Notes: generated by a model not told the origin, from the letters alone. A stretch of DNA of 64,000 nt from Actinomadura barringtoniae (GCF_017573505.1 NZ_JAGEOJ010000037.1:17878-81877); one strand, 5' to 3'. Positions 48,307-59,483 are shown, counted from the stretch's first letter. Program-made: numbers and translations.

Positions 48307-49842
48307 ATGCGCGTCTTCCTCACCGGGGCGACCGGCTTCGTCGGCTCGTACACCGTCGCCGCCCTGCTCGCGGCCGGTCACCGGCCCCGCGCGCTCGTGC
48401 GCGACCCCGGCAAGGCGGCCAAGGTGCTGGAGACCCTGGGCGTGCCGGCCGAGCGCGTCGAGCTGGTCCCCGGCGACATGCTGGACGAGGACCTGGTCGC
48501 ACAGGCCCTGGACGGCTGCGACGCCGCGATCCACGCCGCCGCCGCGATCGGCGTCACGGGCCCCGCGGGCGATCTGGTCTCGGTGAACGTGACGGGCACC
48601 CGCAACGTCGTCGGCGGCGCCGTGGCGCGCGGGATGGACCCGGTCGTGCACGTCTCGACGGTCGGGGTCTTCGTCCCGCCGTCCGCGCCGGTCATCACCG
48701 TGGACGGGCCGCTGGCCTCCCCGCGTACCGACTACGGCAAGTCCAAGCTGGCCGCCGAACGCTACGTGCGCGGCCTCCAGGAGGACGGTGCGCCCGTCAC
48801 GGTCGTCTACCCGGGCGCGGTGACCGGGCCGGACCAGCCGGTGCTCGACGCGATGATGGAAGGCCTGGTGGGGGCGCTGGGCACGGCCTGGCCGATGCCG
48901 CGCGGCGGCGCCTCGCTCATCGACGTGCGCGACCTCGCCGAGGCGCTGGCGCGGACCGTGTCAACCCGGCAGTCGGGCCATCGGTGGCTGCTCGGTGGCC
49001 ACTATCTGACATGGCCGCAATTCGCCGACCTGTGCGACGAGCTCACCGGCGTGAAGTGCCGCCGCCTCACCGTTCCGGACGCGGTGATGCTGGGCCTCGG
49101 CGCAACGCTGGACGCGGCCAAGCGCGTCAAGAAGTTCGACTATCCACTCACCCGCGACGCGGCCGAGTTCATGGTCAAGCTGGTCCCGACCGACGACGAG
49201 CCCGCGCTGAAGTCCCTGGACCTCACGCTGCGGCCGGTCGAGGAGACCGTCACCGACTCGCTCCGCTGGCTGGCGGCGGCCGGCCACCTCGATCCCCGCA
49301 AGGCCGGTCGGCTGGCGCCCGGCGGCGGGGAACCCACGAAGATCAGGGAGCCCAAGAAGATGACGCTCGCCCAGCGCACGCTACGCCCGCTCTTCCAGCG
49401 CATCTCGGGCTCCCCCACGTTCTCCAAGGTGGGCCCGAAGATCGTGCCGCCGCTCGACCGCTTCCTGCACAAGGTGACGGGCGGCCGGATGCTCATGGGG
49501 CAGGCCCTGGTGCCGAGCCTGGTGCTGACCACGACCGGGGCCAAGAGCGGCCAGCCGCGCCAGGCGCCCCTGGCGTGCATGCCCGAGGACGGCGGCACGT
49601 GGGTGGTCGTCGGGTCCAACTTCGGCCGCGAGAAGCACCCCGCCTGGACCGGCAACCTGCTCAAGCACCCCGACGCCGAGGTCAGCTTCCGCGGCCGCAC
49701 CGTCCCGGTGACGGCCAAGCTGCTCACCGATGCCGAACGCGAGGAGGTCTGGCCCGAGCTGCTCAAGGTCTGGCCGGTGTACGACACCTACGTCGAACGC
49801 GTCGACCGCCAGCTCCGCGTCTTCCGCCTCACCCCCCGCTGA
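48307..49842 (+). CDS. Fusion: extended SDR (NAD-dependent epimerase/dehydratase) plus F420-type nitroreductase domain
   Basis: 511 aa. Residues 1-330 are an extended short-chain dehydrogenase: GATGFVG (7-13), VHVSTVGVF, and the active-site YGKSK with upstream Ser/Thr. Residues about 352-511 match the deazaflavin (F420)-dependent nitroreductase/DDN-like family: LVLTTTGAKSGQPRQAPLAC, DGGTWVVVGSNFGREKHPAWTGNLLKHPDAEV and the closing WPVYDTYVERVDRQLRVFRL. Between them is a Lys/Pro linker (PTKIREPKKM). An internal ATG at 49360, 8 nt after AGGGAG, could also make the C-terminal domain alone. The combination suggests two hydride-transfer steps on one hydrophobic substrate; that is inference. ATG 48307 fits the SDR start. 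Confidence 0.88.
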   Translation: MRVFLTGATGFVGSYTVAALLAAGHRPRALVRDPGKAAKVLETLGVPAERVELVPGDMLDEDLVAQALDGCDAAIHAAAAIGVTGPAGDLVSVNVTGTRNVVGGAVARGMDPVVHVSTVGVFVPPSAPVITVDGPLASPRTDYGKSKLAAERYVRGLQEDGAPVTVVYPGAVTGPDQPVLDAMMEGLVGALGTAWPMPRGGASLIDVRDLAEALARTVSTRQSGHRWLLGGHYLTWPQFADLCDELTGVKCRRLTVPDAVMLGLGATLDAAKRVKKFDYPLTRDAAEFMVKLVPTDDEPALKSLDLTLRPVEETVTDSLRWLAAAGHLDPRKAGRLAPGGGEPTKIREPKKMTLAQRTLRPLFQRISGSPTFSKVGPKIVPPLDRFLHKVTGGRMLMGQALVPSLVLTTTGAKSGQPRQAPLACMPEDGGTWVVVGSNFGREKHPAWTGNLLKHPDAEVSFRGRTVPVTAKLLTDAEREEVWPELLKVWPVYDTYVERVDRQLRVFRLTPR

Positions 49843-50230
49843 AGCTGTGCCCCTCGAAAGCCCCGCCCCCGCTGACCCGGCGCTCCGCTCACCCCGCACC
49901 CCGCTGAAGCCGCACCCCGCTGAAGCCGCGCGCGCTGAAGCTGTGCCCACTGACCCCGCGCCCCCGCTCACCCCGCGTCCCCGCTGAAGTTGTCCCCCCG
50001 CTCGCCCCGCGCCTCCACTCGCCCCGCGCCACGCTGAAGCCCCGCCCCCGCTGAAGCTATGCCCCGCTCACACCGCGCCGCGCTGAAGCCCCCCGCTAAA
50101 CCCCGCGCCCCGTTCATCCCGCGCCGCGCTCACCTCGCGTCCTGCTGAAGCCGCGCCCCGCTGGAGCTGTGCCCTCTCTGAAGCCCCGCGCCCGCTGAAG
50201 GCGCGTCAGGTTCCGCTGAGACCACTTGCG
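49843..50230. repeat. Intergenic degenerate repeat region (CTGAAG/CCCCGC units)
   Basis: The 416-bp gap after the SDR fusion gene contains about a dozen CTGAAG cores, mostly as CCGCTGAAGCCGCGCCCC-like units interspersed with CCCCGCTCACC units, spacing roughly 15-40 bp. All frames are low complexity and no ribosome site is seen, so it is judged non-coding. The last 30 bp before 50259 hold the TetR gene 3' flank. Confidence 0.8.
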
Positions 50231-50258
50231 CACCGGACTTCGGTGACTGGGGGGCGCC

Positions 50259-50927
50259 TTACGGGGCGCCTTGCGCGCCGGGGTCTCTGCCGAACGCCAG
50301 GCGTGTGAAGGAGACGCGGAGCCAGCGTTCGTAGGCCTCCGGTGTCCAGCCCATCGTCTGCCGCGCCAGCAGGTAGGTCTCGGCGTGGCCGAGCAGGGCG
50401 CCGGTCTCGGTGAGCCAGCCGACGTCGCTGCCCGGAGGCAGAAGGCCGTCTTCGGCCATCCGCGTCCAGAAGAGCCGGTAGTTGTCCAAGGTGGCCAGAC
50501 GCCCCGCTTGGGTGGCCTCCGCCAGCTCCGGCTCGACGCCTGCTGCCTGCAATGCGACGGCCATGATGTCGCCCGCCCGCGCCATCATCGCGGCCCCGCC
50601 GTGCGCCATCGCGTCGATCCGTTCGGCGGCTGTGGGGGCGTTCAGCGTCCGCGCGAACCAGTCGCGTCCGCGCACGTCAACGGGTGCTGCGTCCCCGGCG
50701 ATCGCGACGTCGACGGTCCGCCGAAGCAGCGCCGCCTTCGTACCGAAGCGCACGTAGACCGTACGGGCGCCGACCCCGGCGTGGTCGGCGACGGCCGCGA
50801 GCGTCGTGCCCGCGTAGCCGTGCTCGGTGAACAGCTCGGCGGCCGAGCGGAGGATCTTGTCTTCGGTCTCGGCCACCCGCGCGGCCCGCAGATCCCGGTT
50901 GACGGGCTGGTTGACGGATTCCGGCAT
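50259..50927 (-). CDS. TetR/AcrR-family transcriptional repressor
   Basis: 222 aa. An N-terminal helix-turn-helix (about 20-66): KILRSAAELFTEHGYAGTTLAAVADHAGVGARTVYVRFG. The remaining helices form a ligand-binding core of unknown specificity. ATG 50927 is chosen because the frame further upstream runs through the operator palindromes. It is divergent from the VOC-family gene at 50992; the 64-bp gap holds two identical-arm operators, so it almost certainly represses itself and the VOC gene. Confidence 0.92.
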   Translation of the reverse strand: MPESVNQPVNRDLRAARVAETEDKILRSAAELFTEHGYAGTTLAAVADHAGVGARTVYVRFGTKAALLRRTVDVAIAGDAAPVDVRGRDWFARTLNAPTAAERIDAMAHGGAAMMARAGDIMAVALQAAGVEPELAEATQAGRLATLDNYRLFWTRMAEDGLLPPGSDVGWLTETGALLGHAETYLLARQTMGWTPEAYERWLRVSFTRLAFGRDPGAQGAP

Positions 50928-50931
50928 GCAT

Positions 50932-50965
50932 TGCAGTATAACTGCATCAATGCAGTGGGACTGCA
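50932..50965. promoter_or_regulatory. Twin TetR operators TGCAGT-N3-ACTGCA
   Basis: Two perfect 15-bp inverted repeats, TGCAGT-ATA-ACTGCA at 50932-50946 and TGCAGT-GGG-ACTGCA at 50951-50965, have centres 19 bp apart, close to two helical turns. A further half-site CTGCAG lies at 50975-50980. They fill the divergent promoter region of the TetR and VOC genes, and the first contains a TATAAC -10-like hexamer. Confidence 0.8.
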
Positions 50966-50991
50966 GCGTTTGATCTGCAGAGGGGGTCACC

Positions 50992-51513
50992 ATGACGGAC
51001 GTCCCACGATTGGCAGGGGTGCACCATCTGAAGCTTCCGGTCTCCGACCTGGAGCGTTCACGCGAGTGGTACCGCAGCCGGCTCGGCTACGAGGTGGAGA
51101 TCGAGTTCGTCGAGCAGGGCAGGCTCATGGGCGTCGCGATGCGACATCCGGCGGGCGGCCCGGGACTGGCACTGAGGCTCGATCCCGACCGCGCCAAGGC
51201 GGCCGCGGGCTTCGACTACTTCTCCATCGGCGTTCCCGGCAAGGACGAGATCGAGGCGCTAGCCGAGCACCTGACCGCCCTCGGCGAGACGCACGCGGGT
51301 GTCCACTACGCCACGATCGGCTGGATCCTGCCCGAGGTGCACGACCCGGATGGGCACGCGGTCCGCTTCTATACCGTCCAGCATCACACCGACCTCGGCG
51401 ACGAGCCCCTGGTCGTCCACGACCCGCGCGAAACCGCCGAACGCCGCGAACGCGAGCTCGCGCAGGAGCGCGAACGCGAACGCGAACGCGAGCAACAGAC
51501 CGAGTCTCACTAG
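50992..51513 (+). CDS. VOC-superfamily protein (glyoxalase/dioxygenase-like)
   Basis: 173 aa. A single vicinal-oxygen-chelate domain with two beta-alpha-beta-beta-beta units: GVHHLKLPVSDLERSREWYRSRLGYEV, then a second half ending HDPDGHAVRFYTV. Metal-ligand positions appear to include His11 or His12 and a C-terminal Glu/His. The last 30 residues (ETAERRERELAQEREREREREQ) are a highly charged helix outside the fold. The likely role is isomerisation or conjugation of a reactive small molecule, or binding of a drug. ATG 50992 follows AGGGGG. Regulated by the divergent TetR repressor through the twin operators. Confidence 0.88.
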   Translation: MTDVPRLAGVHHLKLPVSDLERSREWYRSRLGYEVEIEFVEQGRLMGVAMRHPAGGPGLALRLDPDRAKAAAGFDYFSIGVPGKDEIEALAEHLTALGETHAGVHYATIGWILPEVHDPDGHAVRFYTVQHHTDLGDEPLVVHDPRETAERRERELAQEREREREREQQTESH

Positions 51514-51525
51514 GCCGGCAAAGAC

Positions 51526-51568
51526 GAACGCCTGGTGCCGGGCCGCGGGGGCCTGGCACCAGGCGTTC
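51526..51568. terminator. Bidirectional hairpin terminator between VOC gene and lon
   Basis: Perfect 14-bp arms, GAACGCCTGGTGCC (51526-51539) and its complement at 51555-51568, enclose a 15-nt GC-rich loop. It sits between the convergent VOC and lon genes. There is no long T-run, as usual in actinobacteria. A 20-bp direct repeat (ATCGAGGGTGAAAGTCAG-like) follows at about 51573-51611. Confidence 0.8.
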
Positions 51569-51603
51569 TGAATCGAGGGTGAAAGTCAGATCGAGGGTGA
51601 AGG

Positions 51604-54000
<2,397 letters not shown>

Positions 54001-54032
54001 GCTCAGCTCCAAGTCTCTCTTCACTACAGAGT

Positions 54033-54140
54033 CGATCTTCACTGCGGCATCGATCTTCACTGCGGCATCGATCTTCACTGCGGCATCGATCTTCACTGCG
54101 GCATCGATCTTCACTGCGGCGTCGATCTTCACTGCGGCGT
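54033..54140. repeat. 18-bp tandem repeats in the lon leader
   Basis: Six copies of CGATCTTCACTGCGGCAT (two with GCGT) lie head to tail between the HspR operator and the lon start codon, with diverged copies at each edge. If translated in the lon frame they would read (IDAAVK)n. They probably form part of a 5' untranslated leader of about 170 nt. Confidence 0.9.
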
Positions 54141-54168
54141 CGATCTCAGTGGACCCAACCCCAGAAGA

Positions 54169-54188
54169 TTGAGTCATACACACTCAAG
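54169..54188. promoter_or_regulatory. HspR operator (HAIR) controlling lon
   Basis: TTGAGT-N7-ACTCAAG at 54169-54188 matches the HspR-associated inverted repeat CTTGAGT-N7-ACTCAAG with one mismatch at the outermost base. In Streptomyces, lon is a known HspR target. The element lies about 170 bp upstream of the lon ATG and about 190 bp from the divergent kinase gene. Confidence 0.8.
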
Positions 54189-54374
54189 AAAACGGAGCAC
54201 GATTTTGTTTCCTCAGCAACGTTCGCTCTCAGCGATCAACCCCGCCGGGGGTCCGGCTCCGGGGTGACGGGTGTTCTTTGGCACAAACGGTTCAAAGGAA
54301 CGAGTGCGTCTATATATGATGTCGGCGGTTCGCGGGGCGCGGTGGACCCCGTCCGTCGTCCGAGGATGCGCAAC

Positions 54375-57300
54375 GTGCCTGTACCTCTCATGGAGAGCGA
54401 CCCCAAACAGCTCGGGCCCTACTGGCTCGCCGCCCGGCTCGGCGCGGGCGGGCAGGGCGTGGTGTACGAGGGCTACGACGCCCAGGGCAGCCGGGTCGCC
54501 GTCAAGGCGCTGCACGCCGACGCGGTGGACGAGCAGATCCGCAGCGGGCTTCGCAAGGAGATCTCGGCGCTCCAGCGGGTCGCGGCGTTCTGCACCGCGC
54601 GGATCATCGCGGCCGACCCGGACGGCGCGCCGCCCTACATCGTCAGCGAGTACGTGCCGGGCCCCGACCTGCAGTCGTGGGTCGACCGGACCGGCGCGTA
54701 CGGGTCCGACGATCTCTACCGGCTCGCGATCGGCATCGCGACCGCGCTCGCCTCGATCCACAAGGCGGGCGTGATCCACCGCGACCTGAAGCCGGCGAAC
54801 GTGCTGCTCGGCCCCGACGGCCCGCGAGTGATCGACTTCGGCATCGCCAAGACCGCGGAGATGTCGCGCAGCGCCACCGGGATGCTCAAGGGCACGCCGC
54901 GCTGGATGGCCCCCGAGCTCTTCCAGGGCCAGCACGCAGGCCCGGCCGTGGACGTGTGGGCCTGGGGCGCGATCGTGCTGTTCGCCGCGACCGGGCAGGC
55001 CCCGTTCAAGGGCGACACGATGCCGAGCCTGATGCACCAGATCACCACCGCCGAGCTCGACCTCAACGTCCTGACCGAACCGCTCCGCTCCCTGGTGGGC
55101 TCCGCTCTCGACCGGGACCCGGCCAAGCGCCCGGCGCCGCAGAAGATCCTCGCCGACCTGGTCGGCGGGCAGCCGCAGAACCCGCTGGAGGCCGGGAACC
55201 GGATGGCGGGCGAGGGCCCGCGCCCATCGATCACGCTCCCGCTGTCGCTGTCACAGCTGGCCGAGCAGGCGTACGGCAGGCTCGACCCGCAGGCGCAGGA
55301 GGCGGTCCCCCGCGTGCTGCTCCGCATGGTCACCGCGCGCCCGGACGCCCAGGACACCCTGCGCAAGGCCAACCTCGCCGAGCTGTCCGACGAGCCCGCG
55401 CTGCAGCGCGTTCTGCAGTGCTTCGGCGAGGCGGGCCTGCTCCGCCACGACGGCGACACGGTCACCCTCGGCACCGCGGCCATGACGCGCGCCTGGCCGC
55501 GGATGCGCGACTGGGTGGACGCCGAACGCGACGGCCTGGTCATCCACCACGCGCTGGCCGACGCCGCCCGGACGTGGAACGGCAACGGCCGCAAGTCCGC
55601 CGACCTCTACCAGGGCTCGACCCTGGACACGGCCCTGCAGTGGGCGTCCACCGGCCGCCGCCTGGTCACCCTCAACGAGGCCGAACGCGCCTTCCTGGAC
55701 GCCTCACAGCAGCAGACGCGCAGCCGGGCCCGGCTGCGGACCCTGGTCACCGCCGCGCTGGCCGTGCTCTTGCTCATCGCGACCTCGACGGGTGCCACCG
55801 CGGTCGTCCAGAGCCACGACCTGCAGCAGACCAACACCACGGTCAGGCACCAGCGTGACTCGGCCATCGGGCAACAGCTCGCGACCAAGGCCTTCCAGCT
55901 CCGTACCGTCGACCCGGTGCTCGCCCGCCGGCTCGCCATCGCGGCGACCTCCCTGACCGGCAAGACCGCCCTCGCCGACCATGCCGACGACAACACCGAG
56001 GTCTACAACGCGCTGCTCTCCCTGTCCTCCCAGTGGGAGAAGGGCTTCTTCCGTCCGTCCAGCGTCGATGCGCAATGGGACACCAAGACACCCAACGACG
56101 GTGGCCTGTACACCTGGGGCAAGGGCAACAGCTTCGTCATCGCCGACCCCGTGACCCGGAAGGTGCAGCGCAGCTTCACCGTCCCCGGCCCGGCGGTCAT
56201 CGGAACGGGCCAGACCCACGACGGCAAGCGGCTGCTGACCCTGCAGCAGGACGGGTCCCTGAAGCTCCTGGACGCCATGACGGGCGCGGTCACGCCGTTG
56301 CCGTACCGGCACACCGTGGGGGCCGGGCTCTACTTCAGCCCTTCGGGATCACGCCTCATCGTCCGGACCAAGGGCGAGACCAAGGTCCTGGACACCAGCG
56401 GCAAGCCGCTGTTCTCCACCAAGGAGCCCTACTCCACGTGGGACCCGGCGGTCTCCCCGGACGACCGCTACCTGGTCTCGGGCAAGGGGAAGAAGCTGAG
56501 CTGGTTCGACCTGCAGACCGGCAAGCCGCTTCCCGTCGACGTCCCGAGCCTCAGCTACGTCAAGCAGCTCACCGAGCTGATGTTCAGCCCCGACGGGCGC
56601 TACCTCGCGGCGCGGCACGAGAACGAGATCTTCATCATCGACGCCAAGACCCGCAAGTATCTCCAGACCCTGGACGTGCCGAAGGGCGCGGGGCTCGACC
56701 AGGAGATGGCCTTCAGCCCCGACGGCCGCTACCTCGCCTCGGACATGGCCCTGTGGAGCCTGGACATCGGCGGCAAGCCGATCATGCACTACAAGCCCAA
56801 CGACGAGTGCGGCCACACCCGGTTCGGCGCCGGCGGCACCAGCCTGACGTGCATCGACACCCAGGCCCGGGTCCTGTCCATCGACGTCACCCCGTTCGTC
56901 CGTCCCGTCAGCGTCCACCGGCCGAACGCCGGCGACTCCACGATCAGCACCGACGGGTCGACGCTGGCCACGGCCGAGGAGCCGCCCCTGGGCGGCAACG
57001 CCACCGCCGTGCAGATCTGGGACACCGCCTCCGGGAAGGTCCGCGGGTCCCTGCCCATCTCCTACAAGCGCGGCTACCAGGGCGACAAGCTCTCGCTGTC
57101 CGACGACGGCGCTCTGCTGGCCCACTCCCGTCACGACGGCACCGTGGACATCTGGGACGTGAAGTCGCGCACCAAGCGCGCCGGCCTCAACCTCGGCCCG
57201 CCCCCGAGCCTGATCGACCGCCCCGCGCCGTTCTTCTCCCCCGACGGCAAGGCCGTCGCCGCGCTCACCCCGCATGACGCTTCGACGCCGGCGCTGCTGC

Positions 57301-57956
57301 AGTTCTTCGACCTGTCCGGCAAGCAGCTCGGCCAGGCTCGGGCCACCAAGGAGGACCCGCTGACGGCCCCCCAGTACCCCAAGGTCGTCTGGACCAAGGA
57401 CGGCAAGGCGGTCGTCTCGTCCGAGGACATCGGGACGGTCGAGTTCCCGTCCGGGAAGACCCTGGCCCCCGCCAACTCGATCGCCTCGACCACGCAGGCG
57501 ATCGGCGGGAACGACGTCCTGGTCACCGTCCAGGACCGCGTCGACCGCCGGTCCCTCTCGTTCTGGCAGGCCAAGACGCTCAAGCAGATCGGCAACCCCA
57601 TCCCGACCCCCGACTCCTCGACGCCGATCGCGGCCATGTCCCCGAACGGACAGCTCGTCGCCACCACCGACAAGAACGGGTCCATCGACCTCTGGGACGT
57701 GGCGAACCAGCGCCGCATCGGCCTCGCCCTGACCGGCCACGCCAAGGGCGCGGGCGCGGACTCGACCGAAATCCACGCGCTGGCGTTCAGCCCCGACGGC
57801 AGCCGCCTCTACAGCGTCGGCGAGGACGGCAGGCTCGTCACCCACACGATCGCGCCGGACAGGCTCAAGTCCTCGCTCTGCGCCGAGACCGGCCAGCTCA
57901 CCCGCGACGAATGGAAGGCCAACGTCAAGCAGATCCCCTACCAGCAGACCTGCTGA
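54375..57956 (+). CDS. Ser/Thr protein kinase fused to STAND-type helical module and WD40 beta-propeller
   Basis: About 1193 aa. The kinase domain spans 1-285: Gly loop GAGGQGVVYEG, Lys in VAVKAL, HRDLKPANVLL, DFGIAKTAE, APELFQGQ. Residues about 290-440 match the helical segment that joins NTPase and WD40 parts in actinobacterial STAND proteins (LAEQAYGRLDPQAQEAV, TRAWPRMRDWVDAERDGLV, LNEAERAFLDAS). A transmembrane helix follows (LVTAALAVLLLIATSTGATAVV, about 455-476), then a 700-residue extracytoplasmic WD40 propeller with repeated FSPDGRYLA and DIWDV motifs. The start is uncertain: GTG 54375 has GAGGA at 8 nt; ATG 54366 and 54390 are alternatives. A TATATATG element at 54311 may be the -10. 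Divergent from lon. Confidence 0.9.
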   Translation: MPVPLMESDPKQLGPYWLAARLGAGGQGVVYEGYDAQGSRVAVKALHADAVDEQIRSGLRKEISALQRVAAFCTARIIAADPDGAPPYIVSEYVPGPDLQSWVDRTGAYGSDDLYRLAIGIATALASIHKAGVIHRDLKPANVLLGPDGPRVIDFGIAKTAEMSRSATGMLKGTPRWMAPELFQGQHAGPAVDVWAWGAIVLFAATGQAPFKGDTMPSLMHQITTAELDLNVLTEPLRSLVGSALDRDPAKRPAPQKILADLVGGQPQNPLEAGNRMAGEGPRPSITLPLSLSQLAEQAYGRLDPQAQEAVPRVLLRMVTARPDAQDTLRKANLAELSDEPALQRVLQCFGEAGLLRHDGDTVTLGTAAMTRAWPRMRDWVDAERDGLVIHHALADAARTWNGNGRKSADLYQGSTLDTALQWASTGRRLVTLNEAERAFLDASQQQTRSRARLRTLVTAALAVLLLIATSTGATAVVQSHDLQQTNTTVRHQRDSAIGQQLATKAFQLRTVDPVLARRLAIAATSLTGKTALADHADDNTEVYNALLSLSSQWEKGFFRPSSVDAQWDTKTPNDGGLYTWGKGNSFVIADPVTRKVQRSFTVPGPAVIGTGQTHDGKRLLTLQQDGSLKLLDAMTGAVTPLPYRHTVGAGLYFSPSGSRLIVRTKGETKVLDTSGKPLFSTKEPYSTWDPAVSPDDRYLVSGKGKKLSWFDLQTGKPLPVDVPSLSYVKQLTELMFSPDGRYLAARHENEIFIIDAKTRKYLQTLDVPKGAGLDQEMAFSPDGRYLASDMALWSLDIGGKPIMHYKPNDECGHTRFGAGGTSLTCIDTQARVLSIDVTPFVRPVSVHRPNAGDSTISTDGSTLATAEEPPLGGNATAVQIWDTASGKVRGSLPISYKRGYQGDKLSLSDDGALLAHSRHDGTVDIWDVKSRTKRAGLNLGPPPSLIDRPAPFFSPDGKAVAALTPHDASTPALLQFFDLSGKQLGQARATKEDPLTAPQYPKVVWTKDGKAVVSSEDIGTVEFPSGKTLAPANSIASTTQAIGGNDVLVTVQDRVDRRSLSFWQAKTLKQIGNPIPTPDSSTPIAAMSPNGQLVATTDKNGSIDLWDVANQRRIGLALTGHAKGAGADSTEIHALAFSPDGSRLYSVGEDGRLVTHTIAPDRLKSSLCAETGQLTRDEWKANVKQIPYQQTC

Positions 57957-58033
57957 CCGCTACCTGAGAGCCACGGGCGGGAACCCGCCACCGGCCGATG
58001 CGCCGCCGGGATCACGCTCAGCATGCTGGGCCC

Positions 58034-59473
58034 ATGACGTTGATGTCGAAGATCGTTGTCATGGGCCTGGCCGGCTCCTCGGTCGTCGCTCCGGTGGCGG
58101 CCTCGGCCGATCCCGCCCCGGAGTGCCTGCCGGTCCCGCACGCGGAGTGCGGGACGGTCCAGGTGCCGCTCGTACGGGACCGTCCGGGGATGGGGAACAC
58201 GACCGTCGCGTACGCGGTGATCCGGCATCGCGGCAAGGGCGCCGCCAGGGGGATGCTGGCCGTCAATCCCGGCGGGCCCGGCGACTCGACGATCGCGTTC
58301 GGCCCCACGTACGCGAAGGTCTTCGCGGGCCTGCTCCAGGACCATGACCTGCTGCTGGTGGATCCGCGCGGCGTCAACCGCTCGACGCCGGTCGACTGCG
58401 GGCTGGGCCCGGATCTTCCTTCCACCCGGGACGGGTTCGTGCGGGCGGTCGGCGACTGCGGCACCAAGCTGGGCGAACGGGCGCGGGCGTACACCTCGGC
58501 CGAGACCGCCGACGACATCGACGCGGTACGCGCCAAGCTGGGCGTCCCACGCCTGGACCTGCTGGGCGAGTCGTACGGCACCTACCTGATGGCCGTCTAC
58601 GCGCAACGCCACCCGCACAACATCCGGTCGGTGGTCCTGTCCAGCGCCTATCCCCTGGCGTTCGACATGTGGGCGCGCCCCAACGCCCGCGCCGCCCGCC
58701 GGACCCTGACGCTGATGTGCGAGCGGAGCGCCGGGGCCTGCGACGGCCGCAAGGTCCTGAACGACATCGGCAAGCTCTCAAAGCGACTGCGCGCCCACCC
58801 GATCTCCTACGACGGGCGCAAGCTGGACGACACCTCGCTCGCCTCGATCGTGTACGACTCGGCCAGCCAGGCGCCCAAGAGCATCGGCGACGTGCCGTTC
58901 ATCGTCGGCAAGGCACTGCACGGCGACAACGAGCCCCTGCTCAAGGCCGCGCGCGAGCAGGGGCCGGTGAGCGGGTCGAGCGCCGACGAGCAGCCGTTCA
59001 ACGCGGCCGTCGCGGCGTCGGTCATGTGCAACGACTACCCGACGCTGTGGGACCGCAAGGCGCCGGTCGGCACCCGCCTGCGCCAGTACGCCACGGCGCG
59101 CGGCAAGCTCGCCGAACGCGCGCTCTGGCCGTTCGGCAAGACCGCCTGGACCAGCGCCATCGACGACCGCGGCGACTCGTGCATCCGCTGGCCCGCCCAG
59201 GGCGCCGGCCAGGCGACCGGCCACTTCCCCGACGTCCCGGTCCTGGTGGTGTCGGGCGAGCTCGACACCAACACCCCGACCGAGGAAGGCCGCCTGGCCG
59301 CCCGCCAGTTCCGTCGCAGCACCGTGGTCGAGGTCCCGAACGTCGGCCACGTCGCCGAACGCGAGCCGAGCGGCTGCGCGGCCGCCATCGAGACCGGCTT
59401 CATCCAGAACGGGCGAGTCGGCGACACCACCTGCCTGGCCAAGATCCCTCCAACCCCGGTGCGCACGTCGTAA
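58034..59473 (+). CDS. Secreted alpha/beta hydrolase, TAP-like (tripeptidyl aminopeptidase family)
   Basis: 479 aa. An N-terminal Sec signal peptide (MSKIVVMGLAGSSVVAPVAASA) precedes an alpha/beta-hydrolase: oxyanion region NPGGPGDS, DLLLVDPRGVNRS, nucleophile Ser180 in GESYGT, acid in VSGELDTNTP and catalytic His in VPNVGHV, with paired Cys in between (CLPVPHAEC, DCGLG). The C-terminal TAP_C-like region ends in another Cys pair. Family members cleave N-terminal tripeptides or hydrolyse esters outside the cell. ATG 58034 or 58043 is the start; the next gene begins 10 bp after the stop. Confidence 0.9.
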   Translation: MTLMSKIVVMGLAGSSVVAPVAASADPAPECLPVPHAECGTVQVPLVRDRPGMGNTTVAYAVIRHRGKGAARGMLAVNPGGPGDSTIAFGPTYAKVFAGLLQDHDLLLVDPRGVNRSTPVDCGLGPDLPSTRDGFVRAVGDCGTKLGERARAYTSAETADDIDAVRAKLGVPRLDLLGESYGTYLMAVYAQRHPHNIRSVVLSSAYPLAFDMWARPNARAARRTLTLMCERSAGACDGRKVLNDIGKLSKRLRAHPISYDGRKLDDTSLASIVYDSASQAPKSIGDVPFIVGKALHGDNEPLLKAAREQGPVSGSSADEQPFNAAVAASVMCNDYPTLWDRKAPVGTRLRQYATARGKLAERALWPFGKTAWTSAIDDRGDSCIRWPAQGAGQATGHFPDVPVLVVSGELDTNTPTEEGRLAARQFRRSTVVEVPNVGHVAEREPSGCAAAIETGFIQNGRVGDTTCLAKIPPTPVRTS

Positions 59474-59483
59474 AGTCGGCGAT

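Noticed and set aside
49843..50230. CRISPR array
   Set aside because: The repeats are irregular in length and spacing, degenerate, and lack unique spacers of constant size; no cas genes are present.
54001..54183. Lon extended N-terminally through (IDAAVK)n
   Set aside because: The candidate ATGs lie within the HspR operator and lack a ribosome site, whereas ATG 54000 has one and begins the conserved LON domain. Kept only as a question in the findings.
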